Shown in pieces: positions 22,034 to 34,088 of a stretch of 64,000 bases of DNA; the stretch's first letter is position 1, and every line of letters begins with the position of its first letter. A program made the translations under genes and the position numbers. The stretch comes from Spinellus fusiger. Its lineage: Eukaryota > Mucoromycota > Mucoromycetes > Mucorales > Phycomycetaceae. The notes under the pieces were generated by a model. The model did not search any database. It saw nothing but the letters and a program-made list of their open reading frames with translations, and was not told the origin of the DNA. The stretch lies in assembly GCA_025094145.1 (NCBI GenBank), contig JALLLS010000047.1:1-64000 (forward strand). The letters run 5' to 3'.

Positions 22034-25000
22034 GGAAAATCTCAAAGGTTAGCCACACGTACTGCCCAATGACATCATAGATTATCAACTCAGCCCACGA
22101 GAAGGCTTCTTCTTAATTCCCGATCAGATTTTTTTTTCTATCCATCTTTCTCTCTCTTAAGCCTTGGTGTCACTGTCGTCATAGAAACTGTTCATTGCCT
22201 AAATAAAAATAATATCCCGGTATTGGGTAGTATCTTTTGCATGTCTAAAAAATGTGGATGGTCAAAGCGCGGATAATATATTAATGTTGATATCACTTTC
22301 TCCGCCCCACTAGCAGAGAGAATGACACAAGTTATCTGGCAAATGTCAAAATAAAACTAAAGTGAAAATAAAACTCTAAATAGTCTAAAATGAATCCATT
22401 AAAATCATGAAAAAGACCCTGAAAAGATCCCGAAGGAATTAAGTGGTTTCAATTCCATTACTAAGAATAATAAGTAGAATAATGAATAGTAATAAATCTT
22501 TATTATGAGTAATGTAATGATAATGATGATAATGATGATAATGATGATGAGTATAAATAGGAATATAGAGATATACTTATTACTGAGTTGAATAAGTTTA
22601 TTCAAATAGGCCTCTCCTACCTATTCATATCGTTGACCGAGAAATGGAGAAAAAAAATGTAAAAGAAATAGAGTTTATAGGGGATTCAAAAGAATAAATA
22701 AACTGAGGAACTTGAATGGAGTGTCCACTTTCCCCGTAATAAAGCCTAAGTTGTCTTGTGTAGCTTTGTCGGGTGAAGCGGCACATATGCTAGCTACAAA
22801 TAAGTACTTCAACAATAAGCAGTGTCTTCTACTACTTTAGAGTATTGAAGCAGGGCCTATGTCTTTGATACAGTCATGTTCTTCTTTCTTTTATTTAAAG
22901 GAGGGGACTGAGACTATCCAATGTCGAAAAACACTATGCACTAAAAATGCGTTTCAAAGTGTAATTTACCTCTTTCGGCTTATCGGATAAATAAATAGAC
23001 ACGCTCCAATCTTTTAAAGTAAACATCAAGCAATCTCTTGTACTACTAATTTACGTACATCATGAAACTCTTTAGGTATATCTTTTTCTTCTAAAAAAAT
23101 AAAATAAAAAGGCCAGACATAGACTACTTTCATTCAAAAACATCACTTCAACATAATTTAAACTCCTTAATGGTATTCTCTCATCAACCACACCACATTA
23201 TTGGCTGACTTATTTATTTAGCTTATAAATATAGATATGAAAATATATTACAAATCAGCAACCGTCATCACAGTTTAGTATTTGTTTATGCATCAATCAC
23301 AATGAATGCAAAGAAAGTACCTGGCCTTCATTGTGTCTATAAATGATTGTGCATTTGACTATGATAAGCACGTTGTGAGCAGTTCTTCAAAGATTGATAG
23401 ACATAGTGTATTTATAGTAGCTATGTATTACAAACATAATGTACAGACCATAAGAAAAATGCATAGATTAACACACTCATTAAAGGAGATGAAATTATAT
23501 ACAATTTCAACAGCCTACTCGGTAATGAAAGTGAAAAGAGTGTTATCAGATTTAAATAAAAGAAACGGGTTCTTTGAAGTCTATCACAATAGCTTCCCCT
23601 TTGGATGAGGCCTATTACTATAGTTAGGGACACAGACTGCTAACTATAATCATGCTTGTGTCCATGATGGATCTCATGTGAGGTATATCATTATGGACTT
23701 ATTGTTATTACCAAACAGTGAGTAAGCTCCATATGCCCTTTGTGCTATTATATTATTATCTTTCAATGACTCATGGATAGCAAATAAAGATATATTTTTT
23801 CAAAGAATAAAACACCTGTTAGTGAGTTGTAATTGTCTACTATTATGTAAAGAATGATCACGGAACGCTCTTTGTGTTAGTCATCCATGACATCCCAACT
23901 CAATGTGTCTGATCACTTTTTAAGCATTGTTTAAGCATTGCAATTGCATATCTTAATATTTCCTGTTCTTTACTGGCCAAAAAAAGAAAGAGGGAAAGAG
24001 GAAAAGAATATAAATAAGCTTTTTTTTATTGTTTTTTGGTTGTTTTTCTTTCTTTCTAAAAGGGGTGCCCATTCACTTGGATCCAGCTCAATAGAGCATC
24101 TACATGAGAAGTCTTGTATATTACAAACACCAGTAAAATCAAATAAAAGGTTTGAACTCTGTTTGTGAATGGTAGCACATAGCAAGTACGATCAAATGAA
24201 AGTAAACTATGTCCATAGTTAAGGACGGACTTTAAGTGTAACCCACTTGGAGATATTATGCCTCGATCTAAGACTTCATGGCATCAGACAAGGTGCTGAG
24301 TTGATGTCTTTTGTCGACATACTTTCTTATTTTTCCATAGCAACATCATGAGTAGTAAAACATTAAGGTAGAATATACTATACCTTAACCAATAGTATTA
24401 GGATGCTATCACTTGCACTGTGTAACATTTTGCTTAAGCTCATGAAATAGACTGCACTGGACTGAACTAGACTAAGAGATATGAACTGGACTAAGAGATA
24501 CGTTGATGTAATCCTTTGCATTTCTCAGCAGTGGTATGTCCTTTTCAAACGTACTAGAAATATACCACCATAGAATATTACTTTCTCTAATACATCATGA
24601 TCTTAATTTTATTAATAAATTCTTGATAAATCAATAAAACAAAGTGTGGTGAGTTTAAAACATTGGTTGATTTGCGTTGCGTAGTACCTGGTAAATGCAA
24701 GTGTAAAAAGACCAGTGGTAATATCAACTACCAACATCAAGCACAGTTCTAGTCACAAAGTCTCTACTTGCATAATTTCTTCTTCTTCCAGTAATCCACT
24801 TGTCATTTGTAGATTGTAGCATGTAATATGTATTATTCCATAGTAGATCTGTTTAGCACAGTAGTAGTATAATTATGGGATAATTGCATGCATTTCAAAT
24901 ACCAACACTCCAATAGCTGACAAGTTGATTGTATAAGACATGCATTGAAAAAACATAGTCTATGTTTTTTTTTGGTTCTTGTGACAGATTAGAAATAAAA

Positions 25001-26323
25001 CACCAGCAGAGGGAGAATAGACCTTTTCATGAGCTCCATTGTCTACACTTCCCTTTGTAGATCTTATCATAGTATTTCTGCCATGACACGGTTAAATGGG
25101 AGATTACATAATATTTCCTTATATTCCTCATCTCATTTTCAAATCTATCTCTATAAGGATAGCCAATGACATACATATCCTTCCATGTCCCATTTAGAAA
25201 GACCGAAAGCACTGATCTTTATTATCTATTAATACATGTATACTTTACTTTTCACTGTTAGTGCCAAAGTCTCTTTTCTGTTTGTTCTGTTTGTTGATGA
25301 CATGTCCATGCTTATTATAGATACTACTCTCTCTGGACTGTTCTTTTCTTAAATACCATTAGCCTATTCGCTCTACTGGATTGATCTCTAGACCTGGAAT
25401 CTTTAATAAGGTTAAAAACACAAGGGAGGAATAGAGTGAAAAGGAGAAAACTCAGGGATATTTATTGCACGATAAAATAGAATGTGTTCCAATTAAGAAC
25501 AAAGGAAAAATAAACACTGCTCCTCAAACAATAGTTATGAGAATATCTGTCCTTGATAAGGAATATCCACTCTTTCGCACTACCACCTTGATGTTGTGCC
25601 TATTTTGTTTGTTTGTATTGGTCTGTTTTATTTGCCTTATCCCAGTATAGACCACAATAGGAAATATTCAAAAGAAGACATCAGTTCATTGCCTTTGACT
25701 TTATCAGAACGTGTTAGCTGACAGTTTGATTTCCATACACCTGTCTTGATAGCACGTTCTTTGAGAGTCCAATGGTAGTCTCATTATTGGTCGTTGAGTT
25801 ATTATAGGCTGACCATTGAAGGGTAGGTATTAGCCATTAAATCATTAAGCATTTAGTCACACCACTACGGTTTGCTTCTTGTCTCTCTGCCTTTGTCCAC
25901 CTATGATTTGAAACTATAAAATCCTTCTTTTCTCTTTTTCTTACTTGAGAATAGGTGCGAGGAATAAAGTAAAATAAGTATCAGACCTACTCTCTACAGT
26001 GCTATTCTGCAATGGAGCTGAGTCTGTCCATCCATCTATCTTTGGCCCTCTCCAGCCAATGCCCACTGCACATGAAAACCACCCCGCACAGGATAAGAAT
26101 AAGGATAGGGAAAAAGAGATAGCTTATCACTGCCTGGACTGTCATTCCCCCCTCCAGCAGTGGCCATGCATTTTCACCACAAAAGTTGCCTATTCTACTG
26201 AGTATCACGTGAAACACCCGTAGTAAGAAATAGCCCCTTCCTCCTCCTGTCTCTTGCCCTACTCTTTTTTTTTTCTTCTTCTCTTTTTTCCTCTTGAGCC
26301 TTATTAAGTCCTTTCTGTTAAGC
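22034..26323. other. AT-rich region upstream of the BRO1-domain gene
   Basis: No supported gene. A 100-codon ORF at 23306-23608 (+) and a possible minus-strand terminal exon near 22158-22199 were considered and not accepted. A near-perfect hairpin of AAAAAACATAG and CTATGTTTTTT lies at about 24943-24972. The last ~350 bp should include the promoter and CT-rich leader (26235-26300) of the next gene. Confidence 0.5.
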
Positions 26324-29300
26324 ATGGGCACCCCACAGATACCGTTTATAAGTGCACCGTTCAAGCGTACCGAAGATATTGACTGGATATACCCCCTAAA
26401 ACGCTATATTGCTCAAGTGTACCAGGATGACCCTGAGAAATACAATGAAGAGACTTTTACTATTAACCGCCTTCGACAAGACACTCGAGGTGCAGGCAAA
26501 GATATCACAGGAAGAGACCTTCTTTACCGGTACTTTGGTCAGTTGGAGCTACTTGACCTTCGCTTTCCTGTAGACGAGAAACACGTCAAGGTAGTATTTA
26601 CCTGGTAAGTCTTTCTCTCTCTCTCTCTCTCTTTCTTTCTCTCCCTTTTCCCTTTTAGAAAGACCACCACGGTACTTGTGCCTGTTATTCATGTTTATAT
26701 ATTTACAGGTATGACGCCTTCAGTGGACGCCACACATCCCAATACTCTCTTGCCTTTGAAAAAGCAAGCGTCATATTTAACATTGCAGCCACACTCTCCG
26801 CCATTGCAGCCAGCCAGAACCGTGCCGAGGCAGAGGGACGCAAACGAGCCTTCAACTTTTTCCAGGCAGCAGCTGGCATGTTCCAATACATCAATGATAA
26901 CTTTCTACATGCTCCCTCCCTTGACTTGAGCAGAGAAACCGTCAAAATGCTAGGCGAGTTCATGCTGGCCCAGGCCCACGAGTGCTTTCTAGAAAACAGT
27001 CTAAGAGAGAAGAAAAAAAACAGTCTGATTGCCAAGCTAGCAAGTCATGCTGCATGGACGTATGGCAGTCTGATAGATCACTTGCATGATGCCATCACGC
27101 GTGGTGTAGGGATAGAAAAGGCATGGATCCAAGTCAGCCAAACAAAACAAAAGTACTACCAAGCATTGGCTCATTTGCACAAGGCAGAGGCGTGCAAGGC
27201 CGAGAGCAAGTATGGTGAGCAGGTGGTGCGGTTGGCAGCTGCTGAAGGGGTGGCTAAAGAGGCTGCCAAGTTGGCGGGGAGTCTGACGTCCATGCTTCAA
27301 TCGTCCAACCATGCCAATGGCACATTGCCTGCGGACAGTGCTTCTGCGCTTCAGGAGCTATCGAAATCAGTAGCCGCCTCTTGTGGTGAAAAACACACAT
27401 TGGCGATTCGAGACAACGATATGGTCTACCATGACACTGTTCCTCAAGAGTCTATTCTTGTTCCTATTGATCGCTTGAATATCGTCATAGCAATGCCCAT
27501 TACCGAGCTCTATGGTGCCAATGAAGTCAAAAAGGTCATTGGCTCTGACATTTTTCTCCGTCTTGTTCCCTTGAGTGTCCATGAAAGTGCTTCTCTGTAC
27601 TCCGAGGAAAAGGCCCAGCTTGTGAGAGCAGAGTCAGAGAAATGCGATCTTGCCAAGGCAGAGTTGAATGCTTCTTTGGACTACATGAAGTTGCCTGGTG
27701 CCTTGGATAAGTTCAAAAGGGGAACATCTGCAGAGACAGCCAATGAAGTGTCGAGGGGTCTGACGGGAGCTACCTCAGATGTCAGAGAGTGGGCCGATAT
27801 CATTTCATTTGAGGAGTCCAATGAGAGCTCCATCAGCAAACTACGGGAGACACTTGATGGGCTAAAAGACAGGGCAAAGAAGATGTTGGACGATGCTTCA
27901 CTAGGTCTTGATCAAGAGATGCGAGAGTGTGAGAATATGAGAGTATGTCCAACAGCCTACCCTACCACCCTACCACCCTACTACTCTTTCATCTGTTCAT
28001 AGCACTGATCTTTATTTTATTTTATTTTATTTATATCAACAGACCCAATTCGGTGACAAGTGGACACAATCTCCTTCTGGTAGTTTAACCAATGACTTCC
28101 GCAAGGACATCCGTAACTACCGAACGACCCTCGAAGAAGGTGCACAGTCAGATGCACAGTTGCTGCGTTGTTATGAAGTCCTTTGTCAGGACATTGCTAT
28201 TTTGAGTCAAGGCAGTAAAAGCAGAGAATTAGAAGCTATTTTTGTTGAGTCTACTTCTACCTTATCCCAAGAACCTTCTGATAGAGACAAAAGCCTTCTC
28301 GACCTGGACACTGATACTGCCAGCCAACAAAAGGGATTGGATAGCCAAGTGTTGCGAATAGAAGACATCATTGAAATGCTGCTCAAGGTAGAAACCGAGA
28401 GAAAAGAGACACTCGCAGATCTCAAAGAAAAGGTAACTTGTTTTCAAATGAACTGCAAGGATTTGTACTTATAGAATAGACCCACAGACACTCCAGGATG
28501 ATATTTCTCATCTGTTAGTTCTCAACAAAAAGACAGCCAATGTAGAGCAACAGATCTTTACTACTGAACTAGAGAAGTTCCAACCACACCAACAGCGCAT
28601 AGGACAGACTCTCCATAAGCAGCAGGAGCTTATTCAGGAGCTTACAGCTGCTTTTAAGCAACTGATGGAGGGCCAGGATGCCCAGAAATTGCAATCTCGG
28701 TGGGACATTGCAGAGAAGAAGGTGCGTCATGTAACAGAGCGTTTCTATCGAGCCAGCACGGGGTATCATGATGTCAAAGAAGGATTAAAGTAAGTCAACA
28801 AGAGAAAAGAAGAAAAGAAAAGGATCTAAATCAGATAATCATAGCAAGGGCATTCGGTTCTACATCACTATGAACACTTCTATTGAGAGTCTTTTGAACA
28901 GTTGCCGATCCTTTATTCAAGAAAGAGGCCGAGAAAAGGAAGGCCTTGGCTCTAGTCTTGCTAGTGCTCAAAGTGCAAGAGAACAAGAAGTGTTGAAGGA
29001 AAAAATTACCAAGTACACTATGGAAGCAAGCACGCCCAAGAGTGCTGATACTTCTTTATCGCAACTAACAGATCAAACAAGACATATGTCTTTGGGCAAT
29101 ACACCCTACTCTCCTGCCTATTCCAACCCTGCAATACCACCCTATGCACCAACACAACCTCATTACATGAACACTCCATCTTATACGCCTTCATCTACTT
29201 CCCAACTACATTACACAGCACCACCAACACGTCCACCAACAGCACCCTATGCACCCTACCCTGGCCAAGACATCCCACCCTCCTTCCCCCAACAGCCCTC

Positions 29301-29836
29301 TTACCAGCGGACACCACCCTCTGTGCCTGTCCAAACACCTCCTTCCATGAGTTCATCTGGTTATCCAGACACAACGCCTTATCCGTCCTCGTACTCCCAG
29401 CCACACCTTTCTAGGGCATTTCCCTACACCTCATCTCCAGTAGCCCCTGTCCATAGTGCGGGGTATAGCCAGACAACGCCCCCAGGCACTTATCGTGGAC
29501 CTGTACAGCCTCCCACACCTGGTCATCCATCACCACCGCCACTTTCAGTTTCTGCCTCACACCACCCACACCACCAGGGATCCACCCTAGCCCCGTCTCA
29601 TACTGTGTCAGGCTATTACCACGACCCAACAAGACAGCCAGGACAGCCAGGACAGCAGACCTTGTTTGGAAATGGAATGCAACAGCCGTCCCAGTATGAA
29701 AGCATCTACCCAGTAAGACCTGTAGTCCCTCAGTACGGAACACATCCTATTGCACCTGGGTGGTATCCTCCACCTCCACCTCCTCAACAGCAGCAGCAAC
29801 AACAGCAAGCACCTCCATTATCAAGACAGCAGAATC

Positions 29837-29868
<32 letters not shown>

Positions 29869-29961
29869 CCTCCATTACCACCTCAGCATCCCTACTGGTA
29901 CCCTGCCGATCCTAAAGGTGCTTCTGGTCCCAGTGAAAATAGTCGATCATTAATGGACTAA
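26324..29961 (+). CDS. Bro1/ALIX/PalA-family BRO1-domain protein
   Basis: Exons 26324-26604, 26709-27942, 28043-28432, 28488-28789 and 28845-29961 join in frame to 1107 residues. Residues 1 to ~390 are a BRO1 domain (starts TPQIPFISAPFKRTEDIDW; contains the FNIAATLSAIAA helix). Residues ~400-740 are a coiled V-domain, which includes WTQSPSGSLTNDFRKDI and ends around KGIRFYITMNTSIESLLNSC. The tail to 1107 is Pro/Gln/Tyr/Ser-rich with two poly-Gln runs encoded by CAA/CAG repeats. Family role: binds ESCRT-III through BRO1 and cargo or ubiquitin through the V domain, in multivesicular-body sorting or, for PalA/Rim20, alkaline pH signalling. I cannot decide by eye between the Bro1 and PalA branches. 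Confidence 0.88.
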
Positions 29962-30051
29962 AACAAGAAATATTCTTCCAATCTTGTGAAGCATCACTGT
30001 ATGCCTATTTGTATTGGATTTTTAAATCCGAGAAATGACACACTAGAGCAA

Positions 30052-30142
30052 GAGAGAGAGAAAAAGAGAAAAAGGGAAAAAGAGAAAAAGAGAAAAAGAG
30101 AAAAAGAGAAAAAGAATAAAGAATAAAGAATAAAGAATAAAG
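30052..30142. repeat. Purine simple repeat (GAGAAAAA then AATAAAG)
   Basis: A roughly 8-10-bp unit GAGAAAAA(G) is repeated about six times and passes into a 7-bp AATAAAG repeat just after the BRO1-gene stop. The second part also offers several overlapping AATAAA signals. Confidence 0.75.
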
Positions 30143-30200
30143 CAGATAGTGTAGCTGTTAGTATTCTTTATTTCCTAAACATGATCCTAGTACATGTTCA

Positions 30201-30322
30201 AGATGGCAAAATAGCAAAATGGCAAAATGGTAAAATGGCAAAATGGCCAAATGGCCAAATAGTCAAATAACCACTAACCTACTTGCAACATGGTAAAGTG
30301 GTAAATTGGCAAAATGGAAAAT
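30201..30322. repeat. 9-bp minisatellite (AAAATGGC type)
   Basis: Successive CAAAATGG, TAAAATGG and CCAAATGG units with a 9-bp period, then a more decayed stretch to about 30322. Confidence 0.7.
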
Positions 30323-31286
30323 GATAAAACTTAAATGTCTATTGCAGCGAGAAACTATTTACTTTTGTCATCCCAATCTACCTAACCTCCTCCTCCTCCT
30401 CCTCCTACCCCCTTTTATATAGATATATATAGATATAAATAATAGAGAAATGGAGTGTTAGAACAGAGGCCATACATCAATAGAAAGAGAAAGAGAAAAA
30501 AAGAGGTTGAACCATGATTATCTCCCTGCGACTCCTGCTTCTTCCTAAAATAAGAATACCACTATCCAAGTCAAATGTTGCTTATTGGTGCTATTGATGA
30601 AAGACAAGGAGGAATCATAGAAATGGAGAATCATAATAGAGAATCATGATGCTATTGAATTTGTGGTGTATCTGTTTGAGTGGACTTTCTCTCCCTTTGA
30701 CTTGCTTCAGAAACTGGCAGCAGTAGCAGCACGAATATGAACAGTGACATTAGTGCCAAAAGAGAGAGAGAGAGAGACGAGTTCTATCCTGCCTACTTGT
30801 CTGGAGGATCTTCCAATGATCAATTCCACAGAATGGAATGGAGTCTCTATGGACTAGTGTACTGTTCTTACAGTTAATATCTATTCTGTTGTGTTCTTCT
30901 TCAGATTCAGATTCAGGTGTCCATCCCTACTGTTTCCAATGAAGAAGACGAAATAGAGATGGAAATAGAAAGAAAACAAGGGTGGTAAAAGCACTACGCC
31001 TGGAATACTTGGGGTGAAGGGGTGGAGGAGTGAGGAGTGGGGATGAAAAAGGCACAACAAGTGTTCAGACTATTTACTATTTCCCTTTCTCTTTCTTTCT
31101 CTTTATTTCTCTTTCTCCTTCTTCTGCCGTTGCCCGCTGTCTACTTCCCTGCCTATTTCATCTCTGACTCAGTGTTGATTCTCCCATCTCTACTGATTCT
31201 CCCATCTCTATCCTTGAACAAACACACACACACACAAACACACACTCCAGGCAGACCCACCTCCATCCTAAAAACATCTACTTGCT

Positions 31287-32660
31287 ATGGGCTGCTGCCA
31301 TTCCAGTGAAATACAAGACGGCAAGGCTAGACATGAGGAAATCGAGACCCAACTCAAGCGTGATAAATTCAATATGCGAAATGAAGTCAAGATGCTTCTA
31401 CTAGGTCAGAATTCTCTCTTTCTTCTCCTTCTCTCTCCTTCTTTTTCTTTTGTTGACTAAATCTATGAAAACTCCATAAGTCTAACTCAATCAACAGGTG
31501 CTGGAGAATCAGGGAAATCCACTATTCTTAAGCAAATGAAGCTGATTCATGACGGGGGCTATTCAAAAGAAGAAAGGATCACCTTTAAAGAAATCATCTT
31601 CTCGAATGCTATGCAGTCTATGCGAGTCATTCTCGAGGCAATGGATGTGATGGGGATCTCCATAGCACATCTCCAAACCCACGCCCAGATCATCATGAAC
31701 CTACCCCATCAAATAGAGCAAGACACACTGCCACCCGAGGTCACTCTTGCAGTGCAGGCGTTATGGAAGGACGATAACTTGCAAATGGCCTTTAGACGCA
31801 GCCGTGAATTTCAATTGAATGATTCAGCAAAATAGTAAGAAAATTGTTTTTCTCAATACTCTTCTCTTTCTCATCCCCTCTTTCTTCCTTGTCCTCTGTT
31901 GGCAGTTATTTCGATTCTATTGAGCGTATTGGTGACCCTAATTATGTGCCCACAGATCAAGATGTATTAAGGTCCAGAGTCAAGACAACGGGAATTACAG
32001 AGACTACGTTTGCTATTAGTGATTTAACGTATCGTATGTTTGATGTGGGTGGACAAAGATCAGAACGCAAAAAGTGGTTTCATTGCTTTGAGAATGTGAC
32101 AGCACTGATCTTCCTGGTTGCGATTAGTGAATACGACCAGTTTCTTATTGAAGATGAGGCAGTGGTGAGTACTAGTGGATGGCTATAGATTGTCAGAGAG
32201 AGAGAGACTCTTGCTTTAGATTCTTATGATTCTTATGATCCTTAAGAACCGCATGCAGGAAGCATTGACACTGTTCGACTCCATCTGCAACTCACGCTGG
32301 TTTGCAAAGACATCCATCATACTCTTCCTCAACAAGATTGATATCTTTAAAGACAAACTCCCCAAACATCCACTCATCGAGAGCTTTCCTGATTTCGAAG
32401 GTAAGCCCCACCACCTCATTCCATACTCTCTTTTTCTTTCTTTCTTTTGCTCGGTTATTTATCTATTTTTATTAGGCCCAGAAACATACGAGGCTGCTGG
32501 AGATTACATTCTTAAGCGATTTATCTCTCTCAAGGGAGAGGCAAAACAGATTTACACCCATTTTACATGTGCTACAGATACAATGCAAATCAAATTCGTC
32601 ATGGCAGCAGTCAACGATATTATTATACAAAATAATCTACGGGATGTTGGTCTTCTTTAA
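31287..32660 (+). CDS. Heterotrimeric G-protein alpha subunit
   Basis: Exons 31287-31404, 31498-31834, 31906-32164, 32247-32400 and 32476-32660 give 350 residues. MGCC at the start predicts N-myristoylation at Gly2 and palmitoylation at Cys3/Cys4. The P-loop GAGESGKST spans intron 1. Switch I is RVKTTGI (catalytic Arg present), switch [14 protein letters not shown] (catalytic Gln present) and NKID is the guanine-specificity motif; TCATD is also visible. It is therefore a complete, membrane-bound signalling GTPase, expected to couple seven-TM receptors to cAMP or MAPK pathways. The C-terminus NNLRDVGLL lacks the Cys four from the end that fungal Gi-like subunits often have. Length is normal for the family. 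Confidence 0.95.
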
Positions 32661-33271
32661 GCAAACAACACAAACAACAATAATCTACCGTGCTTGTTGA
32701 CCTACAGACATCTTTACTCTATTCTTCTAGTTTTTCATTTTCATTTTCCACTGTCTAATACTCCTATATTCCCAATGTATCTTCGTTTCTTTATCCTACC
32801 TATCCACTGTACTGACTCTCTTTTTATTTTTTATTTTTTTATTTTTATTTCCTTATCTTTTCTAATTCAATAAGCCAAGAGAAAAATAGGAAGTAAACAC
32901 ACTGTCTATCCACAGAGAAAAGAACAAGAAACACATTGCTACTTTTTTATTTATTTATATTTCATTATTATTAGTGTTATTAGTGTTATTATTATTAGTG
33001 TTATTATTATTAGTGTTATTATTATTAGTGTTATTATTACTATGACTATTATTATTACTATTATTACTATTATTATTACTATTATTATTATTATGAGGGG
33101 CTGTTCGTTTGATATTCTCCTTCCCCTAGTATTTTCACTCTCCTCTATTGAAAAGAAAGTGACTTTAAGAAAGGCGACGTCAGAGAATCCATGAGGGAGT
33201 GGCTTGTCTTTCCTTATTGCTCAGTGTAGACACCACCACCCATATCTTTTTTTTTAATAGATATATATCCC
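32661..33271. other. Intergenic region with ATT/AGTGTT repeats
   Basis: 3' flank of the G-alpha gene, a trinucleotide-based tandem repeat (ATTATTAGTGTT units, 32964-33095), then the promoter of the mitochondrial ribosomal protein gene. No ORF is supported. Confidence 0.55.
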
Positions 33272-33467
33272 ATGTCACTTTTCCAACGCATTACTCGGGC
33301 AGTGCATTGGCTTCCTTCTGTGCGCTCACTTTCAACAGGCCGCACTCTGTTGGCTGAAAACACCACCCAAACACCCTCTGTTCAGAGCACAGGATTGTAC
33401 CAATTCTTTGAGAACAACGCCATCTTACCAAGACAGCTGTGGACAGGTGAGGCCAACACACAAACAA

Positions 33468-33520
<53 letters not shown>

Positions 33521-34030
33521 CATACACCCTGTACCCACCAACTTCTATTTCTTGATAGGTCGTTCATGGAAGGCAGATGAGTTGCGTGCAAAGTCATTTG
33601 ATGATCTTCACAAGCTGTGGTATGTTCTTCTCAAAGAGCGTAATCTTCTTGCCACACAGCGGGAGTCAGCAAGACGGTTGCGCCTTAGTGATCAGATATG
33701 GTCCAACACAGGCCGCATGATAAAGGTAAACTGACAGACAGCAACACGTGCACACAGGCATTGACTCCTTTGATATGTGATCAGTGCCAAAAATCCATGG
33801 CTCGTATTAAATTTGTATTGAATGAAAGACAAATTGCTTATGAAAAGACAGTAGCAGTGGTGGAAAAAGAGGCAGCAGAAAAGGCATTGGCAGAGAAGTT
33901 GGCTTTAGTAGCAGAAGGAAAGGCAATAAAGCCAGTAACAGGAAGAACAACAAGGGCAAAGAGGGCAAAGGGGGCAAAGGCAGCAACACCAGCAACAGCA
34001 ACAGCAACAGCACCAGCAGTAAAGAAATAA
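33272..34030 (+). CDS. Mitochondrial large-subunit ribosomal protein uL29m (MRPL47/Mrpl4 type)
   Basis: Exons 33272-33446, 33559-33725 and 33785-34030 give 195 residues. The N-terminus ([20 protein letters not shown]) is Arg/Ser-rich without acids, as expected of a mitochondrial presequence. The core [20 protein letters not shown], followed by [16 protein letters not shown], is the diagnostic MRP-L47/uL29m motif, and [15 protein letters not shown] follows. The last ~45 residues are a low-complexity Ala/Lys/Thr tail. It would be part of the mitoribosome near the tunnel exit. Intron 1 carries CA/TA microsatellites. A transposon is inserted only 58 bp after the stop codon. Confidence 0.92.
33469..33525. 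repeat. CA/TA microsatellite inside intron 1 of the uL29m gene
   Basis: A (CA)n run passes directly into (TA)n and CATATA units within the 112-bp intron 33447-33558. Confidence 0.85.
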
Positions 34031-34088
34031 AAACAGTCCTGTTGTGCACTTTAATAAAGCATTGACAAGGAAATAGACTTTCCCTGTC

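Larger units (their letters stand above)
29962..31286. other. Intergenic region with purine-rich and minisatellite repeats
   Basis: Holds a GAAAAA/AATAAAG repeat (30052-30142), a 9-bp AAAATGGC-type minisatellite (30201-30322), a short CTC run (about 30390-30408) and the leader of the G-alpha gene, with a CT-rich and CA-rich stretch at 31080-31250. No ORF is supported. Confidence 0.55.

Noticed and set aside
22158..22199. Possible terminal exon on the minus strand (AMNSFYDDSDTKA) after a TTTATTTAG acceptor
   Set aside because: It looks like a real C-terminus, but no upstream exon in a compatible frame could be found within the next few hundred bases.
23306..23608. 100-codon ORF on the + strand
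   Set aside because: No recognisable motif, AT-driven composition, no TATA box at a convincing distance and no neighbouring exon; probably chance or an old transposon piece.
24943..24972. Perfect-looking hairpin AAAAAACATAG / CTATGTTTTTT
   Set aside because: Terminator-like hairpins of this kind have no established role for nuclear Pol II genes, and no gene ends nearby; likely chance in AT-rich DNA.
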